In this document: positions 24,903 through 32,575 of the stretch, piece by piece
Layout: each line of letters begins with the position of its first letter
How positions within the stretch are numbered: position 1 is the stretch's first letter
Source of the DNA: Arthrobacter sp. ISL-5
GTDB taxonomy: Bacteria > Actinomycetota > Actinomycetes > Actinomycetales > Micrococcaceae
Direction of reading: 5' to 3'
Assembly (NCBI RefSeq): GCF_018613835.1
Contig: NZ_JAGGPM010000060.1
Location: 1-32,654 of the forward strand
DNA: 32,654 nucleotides
Notes under the pieces: generated by a model
What the model was told of the DNA's origin: nothing
Database searches by the model: none
What the model saw: the letters and a program-made list of their open reading frames with translations, nothing else
Position numbers and translations under genes: made by a program

Positions 24903-25180
24903 TTAGGCTCCTGCGGTGGCTAGGATCCGGGTGTTTTCCCGGTGTTTGAAGAGTTTGAGCAGGTTGTGGCAACCGGCCAGGAGCTCCCATTCGCGGGCGG
25001 CTTGCTCAAGCCCGAGCAGGAGGACGTGTTTGCCTTGGCGGGTACGGATCTGGCCGAAGACCGGTTCGATGATCGCTTTGCGCGGGCGGCCCGGCTCTTC
25101 TTGGTTTTGAGTTTCCTCGCCATCCGTTCCCGTAGTGTGGCGTTGGCCGGAATCCTGCCCCGAGGTGCGTCGGGAACTCT
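24903..25180 (-). pseudogene. IS1182-family transposase, C-terminal remnant with frameshift
   Basis: On the minus strand, PDAPRGRIPANATLRERMARKLKTKKSRA (25180 down to ~25090) is followed in another frame by RKAIIEPVFGQIRTRQGKH and EQAAREWELLAGCHNLLKLFKHR, ending at a TAA at 24903-24905. These are consecutive parts of the IS1182-type transposase C-terminus. The frame breaks near 25081-25095, and the family's usual few residues between GRA and RRKA are missing, so a small deletion inactivated it. All upstream (N-terminal) sequence is gone at the junction with the Tn3 transposase. The 190 bp left of it (24709-24902) contain no gene and may include the IS end. Confidence 0.8.
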
Positions 25181-26623
25181 CTGCTCGCCGAGCATGCGGG
25201 GACCTTGGATGCGGCATGGCGAACGGTGTCCGGCGGGATGACCGCCGGCGGGGACATCACCGTGGACACCGACGGCCGGATGCACCTGGGCAAGGACGAC
25301 GCCCTGGAGGAGTCGCCGAGTCTGAAAGACCTGCGTACCCGTGTAGCGGGCATGATCCCGCGCGTGGATCTGTCCGAACTGGTGCTCGAGGTGATGGGCT
25401 GGCACCCGGACTTCACCGCCTCCTTCACCTCCGCAGCCGGCGCGTCCTCCCGGCTGACCGACCTGAACGTCTCGGTCGCCGCGCTGCTGACCGCGCACGC
25501 GCTTAATATCGGGTTCGGACCGGTGATCGCCGACGCTCCGGCGCTGACCCGCGACCGGCTCTCCCACGTAGACCAGAACTACCTCGGCTCGGACTCCTAC
25601 ACCGCCGCCAACGCGGTGCTCATCGATGCTCAGGGCGCCAGCGACCTGGCGCAGGCGTGGGGCGGTGGGCTGGTCGCCGCTGTCGACGGGATGCGGTTCA
25701 TCGTGCCGGTCCGCTCCGTCGACGCTCGCCCAAACCCGAAGTACTTCCACCGGAAGAAGGGCGTGACCTGGCTGAACATGATCTCCGATCAGTCCGTCGG
25801 GCTGGCGGCCAAGGTGGTGTCGGGTACGCCGAAGGACACCCTTCACTTCGTCGACCTGCTCTACAACCCAGACGGCGGCCAGCGGCCCGAGGTGCTGATC
25901 ACCGACCAGGGTTCCTACTCCGACATCGTGTTCGGACTGGTCACCTTGCTGGGGTTCGACTACCGGCCGGTCCTCGCGGACCTGCCCGATGCCAAGCTGT
26001 GGCGAATCAATCGGTCAGCGGACTACGGCCGGCTCGACAGGACCGCCCGGGGAAAGATCGACGTTGAGAAGGTCCGCCGGCATTGGCCGGACATCTGCCG
26101 GATCGCCGCTTCGATCCACACCCACGAGGTCTCCGCCCACGATGTGATCCGCATCCTGCAACGCGACGGCCGTCCGACCGATCTGGGCGAGGCGGTTGCT
26201 CACTACGGCCGGATCTTCAAAACCCTGCACGTCCTCACCTTCGTCGATGACCCGGCCTACCGCCGGGAGATGAAAGCGATGCGCAACCTCCAGGAGGGCC
26301 GTCACGCCCTGGCCAGGCACATCTTCCACGGCCGCGAGGGCAAGCTCCACCAGGCGTACCGTGACGGGCAGGAAGACCAACTTGGCGCCCTGGGACTTGT
26401 CTTGAATTGTGTGACGTTGTGGAACACGGTCTACCTCGACCACGCCCTGACCGCGCTGCGGGAACAGGGCTACCCTGTGCTCGACACCGACGTCGTCCGC
26501 CTGTCGGCATACGTGCGCCGGCACATCAACGTCCACGGTCACTACTCCTTCCAACTTCCGGACCTCGCCGGCGGCCGGCGCACTCTGCGCGATCCCGACC
26601 ACCGCGACAGCAACGAGGAGTAA
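25181..26623 (+). pseudogene. tnpA: Tn3-family transposase (TnpA), C-terminal half
   Basis: About 480 residues of a ~1000-residue Tn3 transposase. The frame starts in the middle of the protein at the junction with the IS1182 remnant and ends with HYSFQLPDLAGGRRTLRDPD, the standard Tn3-family C-terminus. The RNase H-like core keeps its presumed catalytic acids: D in AVDGMRF (D161 counted from the TTG at 25205), D in TDQGS (D234) and E in NLQEGRH (E364). The N-terminal DNA-binding domains are missing, so the gene should be inactive on its own. No resolvase gene was found. The reading frame is otherwise intact, so truncation is recent or the fragment is conserved by chance. Confidence 0.88.
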
Positions 26624-26625
26624 GA

Positions 26626-26663
26626 AGAGCCTGAGAGGCATCGGAACGAAACCGGGCATTAAG
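26626..26663. repeat. Degenerate Tn3-like 38-bp terminal repeat (tandem to the next one)
   Basis: This 38-mer matches the classical Tn3 terminal repeat at 24 positions by eye, including CTGA at 6-9, GGAACGAAA at 18-26 and TTAAG at 34-38. It begins just after the tnpA stop and abuts the better repeat at 26663 in the same orientation. Its outer GGGG is degraded. Confidence 0.4.
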
Positions 26664-26700
26664 GGGTCTGACCTGCAACGGAACAGTGGTTGGCGCTAAG
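26663..26700. repeat. Tn3-family 38-bp terminal inverted repeat (outer end to the left)
   Basis: It starts GGGGTCTGAC, has GGAAC at positions 18-22 and ends GCGCTAAG at position 38, the length and layout of Tn3-family ends. GGGG marks the outer end, so the element's inside should lie to the right, away from the tnpA fragment. A Tn3 element with rightward tnpA would show the reverse complement here. Confidence 0.75.
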
Positions 26701-26756
26701 CCCGTCGGGGTTGGCTTTACGTTGCGATACGAGGGCGAGACGAGATCCGCAGTGCG

Positions 26757-26840
26757 TCAGCAGCCGCAGGACCGGCGGATGATGAGCTCGGTGGGGATGA
26801 GTTGGATCTTCACGGACGCCCCCGCCGGAGCGCCGCTTCG
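26757..26840 (-). pseudogene. LacI-family regulator, C-terminal scrap
   Basis: The minus strand reads RSGAPAGASVKIQLIPTEL then IIRRSCGC and a stop. This is the typical end of LacI-type sugar regulators (LPTELVVRRSCG). Upstream on the same strand no HTH or sugar-binding domain is visible before the kinase gene, so only the tail remains. It sits between the Tn3 repeat and the sugar operon, suggesting that the operon's regulator was lost during rearrangement. Confidence 0.55.
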
Positions 26841-27104
26841 GCCCTTCCGGCACCCGGACGAGGACCGGGAGAACTGAACGTAAACCGTCCCGTAGGAGGA
26901 ACCCTCTGCGGTCGCCGACAAAGTTGTCTGTACGGATAGTCTTGACTGCTGGCTGGATATGTCAATCTGACTTGAGCCCACCCGCGACTCGCCGGAGTGC
27001 CTATCGAAGTTTGATGCGAGTCCACTTCACCGTTGTTTCCATCGGATATTTGACGGAGCAGGATGGTTCGTCGCGCCGGCCTGTGACCAGCCTTCCGAAG
27101 GTGC

Positions 27105-28343
27105 TCAGGAGAAGGCCGCCTTCGCGTTCTCGGTCCGGTCGTTGTGGCGTTGCTTTTGCTCGGTGATGGCTGCAATGAATCCGCCGACGAATGAGTCGCC
27201 GAGTCCGATGGTGGTGGGGGTTTGCGTGACCAGGGAGAGCGCCGGGAGGCATTCGACGTCGGCGCCCAGCCGCTGGCGTAGTTCTGCAGCCAGTTGGGCC
27301 CCGAGGGCGTTTGCGGGTCCCTGTCCGACCGCTTCGTAGTCGGCGGGAGTGAAGTTGTCGCCGTAACAGAAGCGGGTGCTGGCCATTGTGATGCCGCCTT
27401 TTAGGCCGGACCGCCACTTTCCGGCGTCGTTCCCGTAGGCGAGTGACCAGTACTTGGTGTGGATCACCGTGGTGCGTGCGGGCATTAGTCCGTGCAGCTC
27501 GCGGAGTGCCGCGTAAACGTCAACAGCGTTCAGGAGGTCGATCGGCCTGTTCAGATGTGCCTGTAACTCGTCTTCGTTCATGCTGTAGACGGTCACGGTA
27601 TCGGCCATGAAGTCCCGGACGACAGGCGCAAACACAGGGTGGTGGAAGCCCGCGTCTTCGTAAAACACGACCGCTCCGGGCGGAAGATTCTGCAGTTCCC
27701 GTCCCAGGGTGGCCAGGCGCTCGTCCAGGACCGACCGCTCGTCGATGACGTTGAGTCCAGAGATGAGGAAGGCATCCGCCGTACTGAGTGCGTTGCCGAG
27801 TTCCTTGCTCAGCATCATCGCAGTGTTTGGCGGGTCGTTGGTGAAGATGATCCGGTTCGGGTGGTCCGCGCGCAGGTCGATGTCCCTGGCCCGCACTGTT
27901 GCGCCCCCGTTGAATTGCACGATCAGGTGGGGATCAGTCGAGTCTGCCGAAGCGCTGCTGATGTAGGTGCAGGATGCAGGCAGCAGCCGCCGCACGGTGT
28001 CATCGATGCTGACCAGGTGAAGAGTGCTCGGGATTCCGAGCTTCGCCATGGCCATTCCGGCCCGGACGCAGGTGCCGCCCAGCGTGATCCTTTTTTGGAA
28101 CCGGGAAGCGAAAGTCTTGACGGTGTCGGAGGAGGTGATGAACCGCTCTCCTCCGACACCGTCGCGCAAGTGCGCGAGAATGGAGACGACCAGGTTCCTT
28201 TCGGAATCGACCGGGACGAACCGGTCAAGCTCCGCGGCGTCGATCGCGAAGTCCTGAATCAGGCCTTCGATGACGGCCGAGTTCCATTCGACCTCGTAAT
28301 CGACGGTACCGCCAAGACCCAGCACCACATTCTCGCGCGACAT
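27105..28343 (-). CDS. ADP-dependent phosphofructokinase/glucokinase-family kinase
   Basis: A 412-residue ribokinase-fold protein that matches the ADP_PFK_GK family known best from archaea: GLGGTVDYEVEW at 9-20, ITLGGTCVRAGMAMAKLG at 86-103, NEDE (an NxxE metal motif) at 256-259, and GLGDSFVGGF with catalytic D383 at 380-389. The region where archaeal enzymes carry HxE reads VIHTKYWS (293-300), so that motif appears altered. It should phosphorylate a sugar or sugar phosphate; ADP versus ATP as donor cannot be decided from sequence. It is the last gene of the operon, 14 bp after the aldolase, which implies that its product is the aldolase substrate. GGAG lies 4 bp before the ATG. Confidence 0.83.
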   Translation of the reverse strand: MSRENVVLGLGGTVDYEVEWNSAVIEGLIQDFAIDAAELDRFVPVDSERNLVVSILAHLRDGVGGERFITSSDTVKTFASRFQKRITLGGTCVRAGMAMAKLGIPSTLHLVSIDDTVRRLLPASCTYISSASADSTDPHLIVQFNGGATVRARDIDLRADHPNRIIFTNDPPNTAMMLSKELGNALSTADAFLISGLNVIDERSVLDERLATLGRELQNLPPGAVVFYEDAGFHHPVFAPVVRDFMADTVTVYSMNEDELQAHLNRPIDLLNAVDVYAALRELHGLMPARTTVIHTKYWSLAYGNDAGKWRSGLKGGITMASTRFCYGDNFTPADYEAVGQGPANALGAQLAAELRQRLGADVECLPALSLVTQTPTTIGLGDSFVGGFIAAITEQKQRHNDRTENAKAAFS

Positions 28344-28357
28344 CAGACTCCGTTACC

Positions 28358-29218
28358 TCAGTACAGTTCGGCCGTGTTCGCTGCGGCGAACAGCTCGATC
28401 TTGTGGGCGGCGACAACCTTCATGGCCGCGATGGAGGGCGGCTGGATGGTGTTGGGCTCGCGGACTCCCGGGTCAGCGAGGATTTCGCGCATCTTGTTGT
28501 GATAGGCGACCTTGATGTCGCTGGAGATGTTGATCTTGTTGACACCCAGCTTCACCGACTCGCCGATCTCGCCGTCGGGGTTGTTGGATCCGCCGTGCAG
28601 CACCAGGGGCAGCGTCACCTTCTTCTTGATCTCCTGCAGCAGGTCCAGTTTCAGTTCCGGCTTCATGCTTGCCGGGTAGATTCCATGGCAGGTGCCGATC
28701 GCGATTGCAAGGCTGTCAACGCCGGTGGATTCGACGAACCGGACGGCGTCCTCCGGGTCGGTGTAGATGATGGTTGCCGTGCCGTCCTCCGCCTCGTCGT
28801 CAGTCTTGCCAATGGTCCCGAGCTCTCCCTCAACCGACACACCCACAACGTGCGCGGCATCGACGACTTTCTTGGTGATGGCGACGTTCTGGTCAAAGGG
28901 CAGCATGGATCCGTCGATCATCACCGAGGTGAATCCGGCCTGGATCGCGGTGAGGACCTGCTCGTAGCTCGCGCCATGATCGAGGTGGATGGCCACGGGC
29001 ACCGTTGAGCGGTGTGCCCGTGAGATGATGGCCGGCAGCACGTCAACACCGAGATGGTTGAGTTCGTCGGGGTGGATGGCAATGATGACTGGCGCTTTTT
29101 TCTCTTCGCAGACTTCGAAGATGCCGTTCATCATCGCGTAGTCACTAATATTGAAGGCCGGGACCGCGAAGTTGTGCTTGTTCGCCACATCGAGGATGGT
29201 CTTGCCGTTTACCAACAT
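28358..29218 (-). CDS. Class II ketose-bisphosphate aldolase
   Basis: A 286-residue zinc aldolase of the FbaA/GatY/KbaY family that splits a ketose 1,6-bisphosphate (fructose or tagatose) or related phosphorylated ketose into dihydroxyacetone phosphate and an aldehyde. AFNISDY is at 21-27, HLDHG at 78-82 with D80 catalytic and H81 a zinc ligand, VEGELG at 129-134, GTCHG with H178, LHGGSN with H208, and the phosphate-binding NKINISSDI near 227-235. GGAGAG precedes the ATG. It follows the permease genes and is coupled to the kinase. Its length fits the tagatose-type subgroup (~285), but specificity (fructose, tagatose or another epimer) is open. Confidence 0.92.
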   Translation of the reverse strand: MLVNGKTILDVANKHNFAVPAFNISDYAMMNGIFEVCEEKKAPVIIAIHPDELNHLGVDVLPAIISRAHRSTVPVAIHLDHGASYEQVLTAIQAGFTSVMIDGSMLPFDQNVAITKKVVDAAHVVGVSVEGELGTIGKTDDEAEDGTATIIYTDPEDAVRFVESTGVDSLAIAIGTCHGIYPASMKPELKLDLLQEIKKKVTLPLVLHGGSNNPDGEIGESVKLGVNKINISSDIKVAYHNKMREILADPGVREPNTIQPPSIAAMKVVAAHKIELFAAANTAELY

Positions 29219-29259
29219 TTATTTCTCTCCTACGTTTTTGGTGATGGAATGGGGTTGAT

Positions 29260-30111
29260 TTACTTCACGGCGCCGGCGGTCATACCGCTCATGAAGTAGC
29301 GCTGGAAGAAGATATAAAGAATGAGAATCGGTATGCAGCCAAGGATGCTGATGGCCATCATTTCGTTCCATTGGTAGGAATGTTGACCCATGAGGAGCTG
29401 GATGCCGATGGGGACGGTTCGCATATCCTGGGTTTTGGTCAGCGTCAGTGCGAAGAGATATTCATTCCACGCGATCATGAAGGTGTAGATACCGACGGAT
29501 ACGATCCCTGGCACGGAGACCGGCACCAGGATGCGCCAGAGAGCGGTCATGGGCCCGCCCCCGTCAACCCGGACGGCCTCGTCGAGCTCGCGGGGCAGCG
29601 TGTTGAAGTAGCCCGTCAGCATGATGATCGCGTACGGCAGGGTGAAGACCATGTAGGTCAGGACCAGCCCCTGGTAGGTGTTGAACATCCGGAGGAAAAC
29701 CATCAGGCCGAAGTACGGCACCAGCAACGTTATCGGCGGCACGGCCTGGACGCCGACGATGACAATGTTGATCGTCTTCTTGAAAGGGAAGTCGAACCGG
29801 CTGAAGGCGTAGGCCGCGAACAGGGCGACGACCAGGGTCAGACCGGTGACCGCCAGAGCCACAACGTAGCTGTTGACGAAGAATCTCATCTTGGTCGGAT
29901 CGCTCAGTATGGAAGCATATGCAGCGAAGGAGAATCCTTCGGTGATGAACCGCGGCGGTGACTCGAAGATCTCAGTGTTGGACTTGAAGGAACTGGCGAG
30001 CATCCACAGGACCGGGAATCCTGCGAATACGGCGCCGCCGATCAGGGCCAGGAGCACACCGGTTCTTTCCAGGGCTTCACGCTGCTTTTTGGTTTTCGAC
30101 ATGTCAATCAC
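29260..30111 (-). CDS. Carbohydrate ABC transporter permease, MalG type
   Basis: A 283-residue inner-membrane protein with six predicted helices, starting with GVLLALIGGAVFAGFPVLWMLASSFK. The EAA loop that docks the ATPase is ELDEAVRVDGGGPMTALWRILVPVSVPG (~175-202). It ends in QRYFMSGMTAGAVK, the usual MalG-type terminus. A GTG at 30111 overlaps the upstream permease by 8 bp; ATG at 30102, one base after that permease's stop, is an equally good start. It pairs with the next permease to import a sugar delivered by the binding protein. No ATPase gene is in the operon; a shared MsiK-type ATPase elsewhere is likely, as in many actinobacteria. Confidence 0.92.
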   Translation of the reverse strand: MIDMSKTKKQREALERTGVLLALIGGAVFAGFPVLWMLASSFKSNTEIFESPPRFITEGFSFAAYASILSDPTKMRFFVNSYVVALAVTGLTLVVALFAAYAFSRFDFPFKKTINIVIVGVQAVPPITLLVPYFGLMVFLRMFNTYQGLVLTYMVFTLPYAIIMLTGYFNTLPRELDEAVRVDGGGPMTALWRILVPVSVPGIVSVGIYTFMIAWNEYLFALTLTKTQDMRTVPIGIQLLMGQHSYQWNEMMAISILGCIPILILYIFFQRYFMSGMTAGAVK

Positions 30112-31033
30112 GCGCCTTTTGATGACGGACGTAGAAGTAGGCCAGGACCATGGACATGACCAGGATGATCACGGCGCTTGCGGAGGCAAGCGAGAATTGA
30201 TAGTTGCTGAAGGCCATTTTGTAGGTCATGGTGCTGAGCATTTCGGTTACGTTGACGGGTCCGCCTCCGGTGGTCATCCAGATCAGGGCAAACTGCTGAC
30301 TGGTCCAGATGAGATCGAGCACGGCCATGCTGACGATGATGGGTCGCAGCTGCGGCAAAGTGATGTTCACGAACTGCTGCAGGCCGTTAGCTCCGTCGAC
30401 CCGGGCCGCCTCGTAGAGGTCCCGCGGTATGCCCTGCAGTCCGGCGAGCAGACTCACCATGAAGAACGGGTACCCTGCCCAGATGTTGATGAAGGTGACA
30501 GCGAACAGCGCCGTCCCGGGTGAGGAGAGCCACTCGACACCGGTGTCCGTGATGCCGAGGGTGACCAGGACGTAGTTGACGACGCCGTTGGGATTCAGCA
30601 ACAGCCGCCACAGAATGGCGATGATGGCAACGGTAAACAGCCATGGCAGTACGTAGATCACGCGGAAAAGCGCTTTGGTGGCCCCGTTAAGCAACCGGCT
30701 GTTGAGCAGCACGCTGAACAGCAGACCGAGCACGAGGTGCGCTCCGACACTGACAGTGGTGAAGAAAGTGGTGTTCAGGACCGCCGTACGGAAGATCTCG
30801 CTGCCCAGGACCTCCACATAGTTGTTGAAGCCCGCGAATACCGGGTTCTTCTTCATGATGACGTTGTCCATCAGCGAGTACCCGATGACCATCACGATCG
30901 GAATCAGCATCAGGATCACGAGCAGAATGATGGTAGGCGAGAGGAAAGCGAACGGGACGAGGTTGCGTTTCTTTTTCGCCCGGGTCGCTACCGGTGCCGG
31001 CGCGTCAAGCTTTTTTGGTGTCAGGAGCACCAT
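30104..31033 (-). CDS. Carbohydrate ABC transporter permease, MalF type
   Basis: A 309-residue permease with a positively charged N-terminus (RAKKKRN) and about six helices, beginning with LVPFAFLSPTIILLVILMLIPI. The EAA loop reads YEAARVDGANGLQQFVNITLPQLRP (~215-239). ATG 31033 is chosen because GAGGAGG lies 6-7 bp upstream; the frame runs further 5' through the intercistronic hairpin but without family similarity. It lies between the binding protein and the second permease. Its translation start is immediately preceded by a long hairpin (31046-31089) that probably lowers its expression relative to the binding protein. Confidence 0.92.
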   Translation of the reverse strand: MVLLTPKKLDAPAPVATRAKKKRNLVPFAFLSPTIILLVILMLIPIVMVIGYSLMDNVIMKKNPVFAGFNNYVEVLGSEIFRTAVLNTTFFTTVSVGAHLVLGLLFSVLLNSRLLNGATKALFRVIYVLPWLFTVAIIAILWRLLLNPNGVVNYVLVTLGITDTGVEWLSSPGTALFAVTFINIWAGYPFFMVSLLAGLQGIPRDLYEAARVDGANGLQQFVNITLPQLRPIIVSMAVLDLIWTSQQFALIWMTTGGGPVNVTEMLSTMTYKMAFSNYQFSLASASAVIILVMSMVLAYFYVRHQKARD

Positions 31034-31045
31034 GGGAATCCTCCT

Positions 31046-31089
31046 CGGTCCGGGTGCGGCCTCGTCGTCGTTGGGCCGCACCCGGACCG
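31046..31089. terminator. 16-bp perfect hairpin between the binding-protein and permease genes
   Basis: The arms CGGTCCGGGTGCGGCC (31046-31061) and 31074-31089 are perfectly complementary, with a 12-nt loop. There is no T-run. On the minus-strand transcript it ends right at the GAGGAGG of the permease. Such hairpins commonly stabilise the upstream binding-protein mRNA or terminate part of the transcripts, giving excess binding protein. Confidence 0.75.
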
Positions 31090-31098
31090 CTTGTGGGT

Positions 31099-32385
31099 CT
31101 AGAACTGCTTGATCCAGGTGGTTTGAGTGTTTTCAAGCATCTGGTCGACCGGCTGAGAGCCTGTGAGTGTCTTCTGGAACTGCTCGTCGAAGGTACGCAT
31201 GAGCTGTTCCGCGACGGGGAGGCCAACGAACTCGTTGGCGGGGTAGCCGCTCTTGTAGATGTCGAAGGCCTCCTTGAACAGGGCATCCTTGCCGGAGAAG
31301 TCCGGCGTGGCCTTGCTGTTGCCGGGGAAGGCATTGGCCTGGGTCGAGAGCTTCGCGTTGGCCTTCTCGCTCATCAGAAACTGGACCAGCTTCCATGCCT
31401 CGGCCTTGTGCGCGCTGTTCTCGGCAACCCCGATGCCCCACGAGGCGAAGGGGATGCCCCGTTTGCCGGTAAAACCATCGAGGGACGGAACGGAAGATAC
31501 CTGGAACTTCAGGTTCGGGTTCTTCTGACGGATCGTGTTGATGTGCGCGAGGGAATCGATCATCATCCCGACGCGGCCGTTGGTGAATTCCTCGACCTTG
31601 TCCTGTTCCTTCATGGTGAAGGAACCCGGCGCGATCACCCCGTCATCCCAGAGGCTCTTGACGTACCCCACCGTGCCCTTGATGTCCTGGCTGGTGAGAT
31701 CCGGCTTCCCGTCTTTGAGCATGCTCTGGCCGGAGGCCCATGCCCAGGACATGACATCGTTCTGCACGCCGTTGGGAGCCTCGAGGGAGAGCGGCAGGAC
31801 CCAGCCCTTGGCGTTGCCCAGGTTGCTGATTGCCTTCGCCGCAGCCGTGAACTCCGTGCGGTTCGACGGCGCCTTCGCGATTCCGGCCTTCTGCAGCAGG
31901 TCAGTGTTGAAGAACATCGGGTACACGAAGTTCAATACCGGGATCATGTACGTCGCGTCCTTGACCTTGACCTCGCTGGAGAGCTGGGTCTTGTCATAGC
32001 CGGCGTCGGCCATCAATTTGCCCAGGTCCGCGATGGAGCCCTGCTTCGCAAAATCACTGATCCAGGCGCCATCCAGCCCGACAACATCGGACATGGTCCC
32101 CGCTGCGGCTCCCGCCACAACCTGCTCCTTGGTGGAGGCATACGGTCCGCTGAGCAGCTTGACCTTGATGCCCGGGTTCTCCTGCTCAAACTGATCCATC
32201 ATCTGACGCAGTGAACCGGCGGGGAGTTCCGGCTCCCACCACTGCGCAAACTCGATCGTGACCTCCCCGCCAGGCGACGCGTTGCCGCCCGAAGACCCTC
32301 CGCTGCAACCGGCGATCATGGTGACTGCGGCAACGCCCGCGACGGCGGCCAGCAGCCCTCTCCTGCTTAGAGCATCCTTGCTCAT
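31099..32385 (-). CDS. ABC transporter sugar-binding lipoprotein
   Basis: A 428-residue extracellular solute-binding protein (family 1). The N-terminus SRRGLLAAVAG is a twin-arginine signal and the lipobox MIAGC places the lipidated cysteine at C27, followed by a Gly/Ser-rich linker. The mature part has EFAQWWEPELP, VAGAAAGTMSDVVGLDGAWISDFAKQG, YMIPVLNFVYPMFFNTDLLQKAG and GIPFASWGIGVAENSAHKAEAWKLVQFLMS, typical of oligosaccharide/sugar-alcohol binding proteins. It is the first gene of the leftward operon and defines its substrate range, probably a mono- or disaccharide. GGAGAG is close to the ATG. A good promoter lies upstream (32468-32496). No clue identifies the sugar. Confidence 0.93.
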   Translation of the reverse strand: MSKDALSRRGLLAAVAGVAAVTMIAGCSGGSSGGNASPGGEVTIEFAQWWEPELPAGSLRQMMDQFEQENPGIKVKLLSGPYASTKEQVVAGAAAGTMSDVVGLDGAWISDFAKQGSIADLGKLMADAGYDKTQLSSEVKVKDATYMIPVLNFVYPMFFNTDLLQKAGIAKAPSNRTEFTAAAKAISNLGNAKGWVLPLSLEAPNGVQNDVMSWAWASGQSMLKDGKPDLTSQDIKGTVGYVKSLWDDGVIAPGSFTMKEQDKVEEFTNGRVGMMIDSLAHINTIRQKNPNLKFQVSSVPSLDGFTGKRGIPFASWGIGVAENSAHKAEAWKLVQFLMSEKANAKLSTQANAFPGNSKATPDFSGKDALFKEAFDIYKSGYPANEFVGLPVAEQLMRTFDEQFQKTLTGSQPVDQMLENTQTTWIKQF

Positions 32386-32401
32386 GACTCTCCATTCGAA
32401 G

Positions 32402-32412
32402 TGAAAGTTTCA
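32402..32412. promoter_or_regulatory. Perfect odd palindrome TGAAAGTTTCA, operator candidate
   Basis: A 5-1-5 dyad 17 bp before the binding-protein ATG, downstream of the predicted transcription start, where a repressor would block elongation. It loosely resembles LacI-family operators but lacks the central CG. The LacI scrap at 26757 makes a lost cognate repressor conceivable. Confidence 0.35.
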
Positions 32413-32467
32413 AAGTGCTGTTTCGCGCATTCCGATGCGACTTTATGCCGGTTTATGCGTTTGTTTG

Positions 32468-32496
32468 ATCGTAAGCCCCGTCACAGTCTGGGTCAA
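32468..32496 (-). promoter_or_regulatory. Sigma70-type promoter of the sugar ABC operon
   Basis: Read on the minus strand: TTGACC (32496-32491), a 17-bp spacer, then TACGAT (32473-32468). This matches the housekeeping consensus well with ideal spacing. Transcription would start near 32461 and give a leader of about 75 nt. Confidence 0.65.
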
Positions 32497-32575
32497 GAGC
32501 GGTTCCGGATCCGTCGTTCGAGGTACCTCTGAGAACCGCCAGAATCCGTCAAAGATCCGTGCAATACACCCGAAC

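Noticed and set aside
24920..25846. Single 308-codon minus-strand frame across the transposase junction
   Set aside because: Only its last part (about 25090-25180) matches a transposase; the remainder is antisense to the Tn3 transposase, so it is not one gene.
27639..28502. Plus-strand frame of 287 codons opposite the kinase
   Set aside because: Antisense to a kinase with intact motifs; no recognisable domain.
30994..32214. Plus-strand frame of 406 codons opposite the sugar-binding protein
   Set aside because: Leu/Val/Arg/Gly/His-rich shadow; the minus strand encodes a lipoprotein with signal and lipobox.
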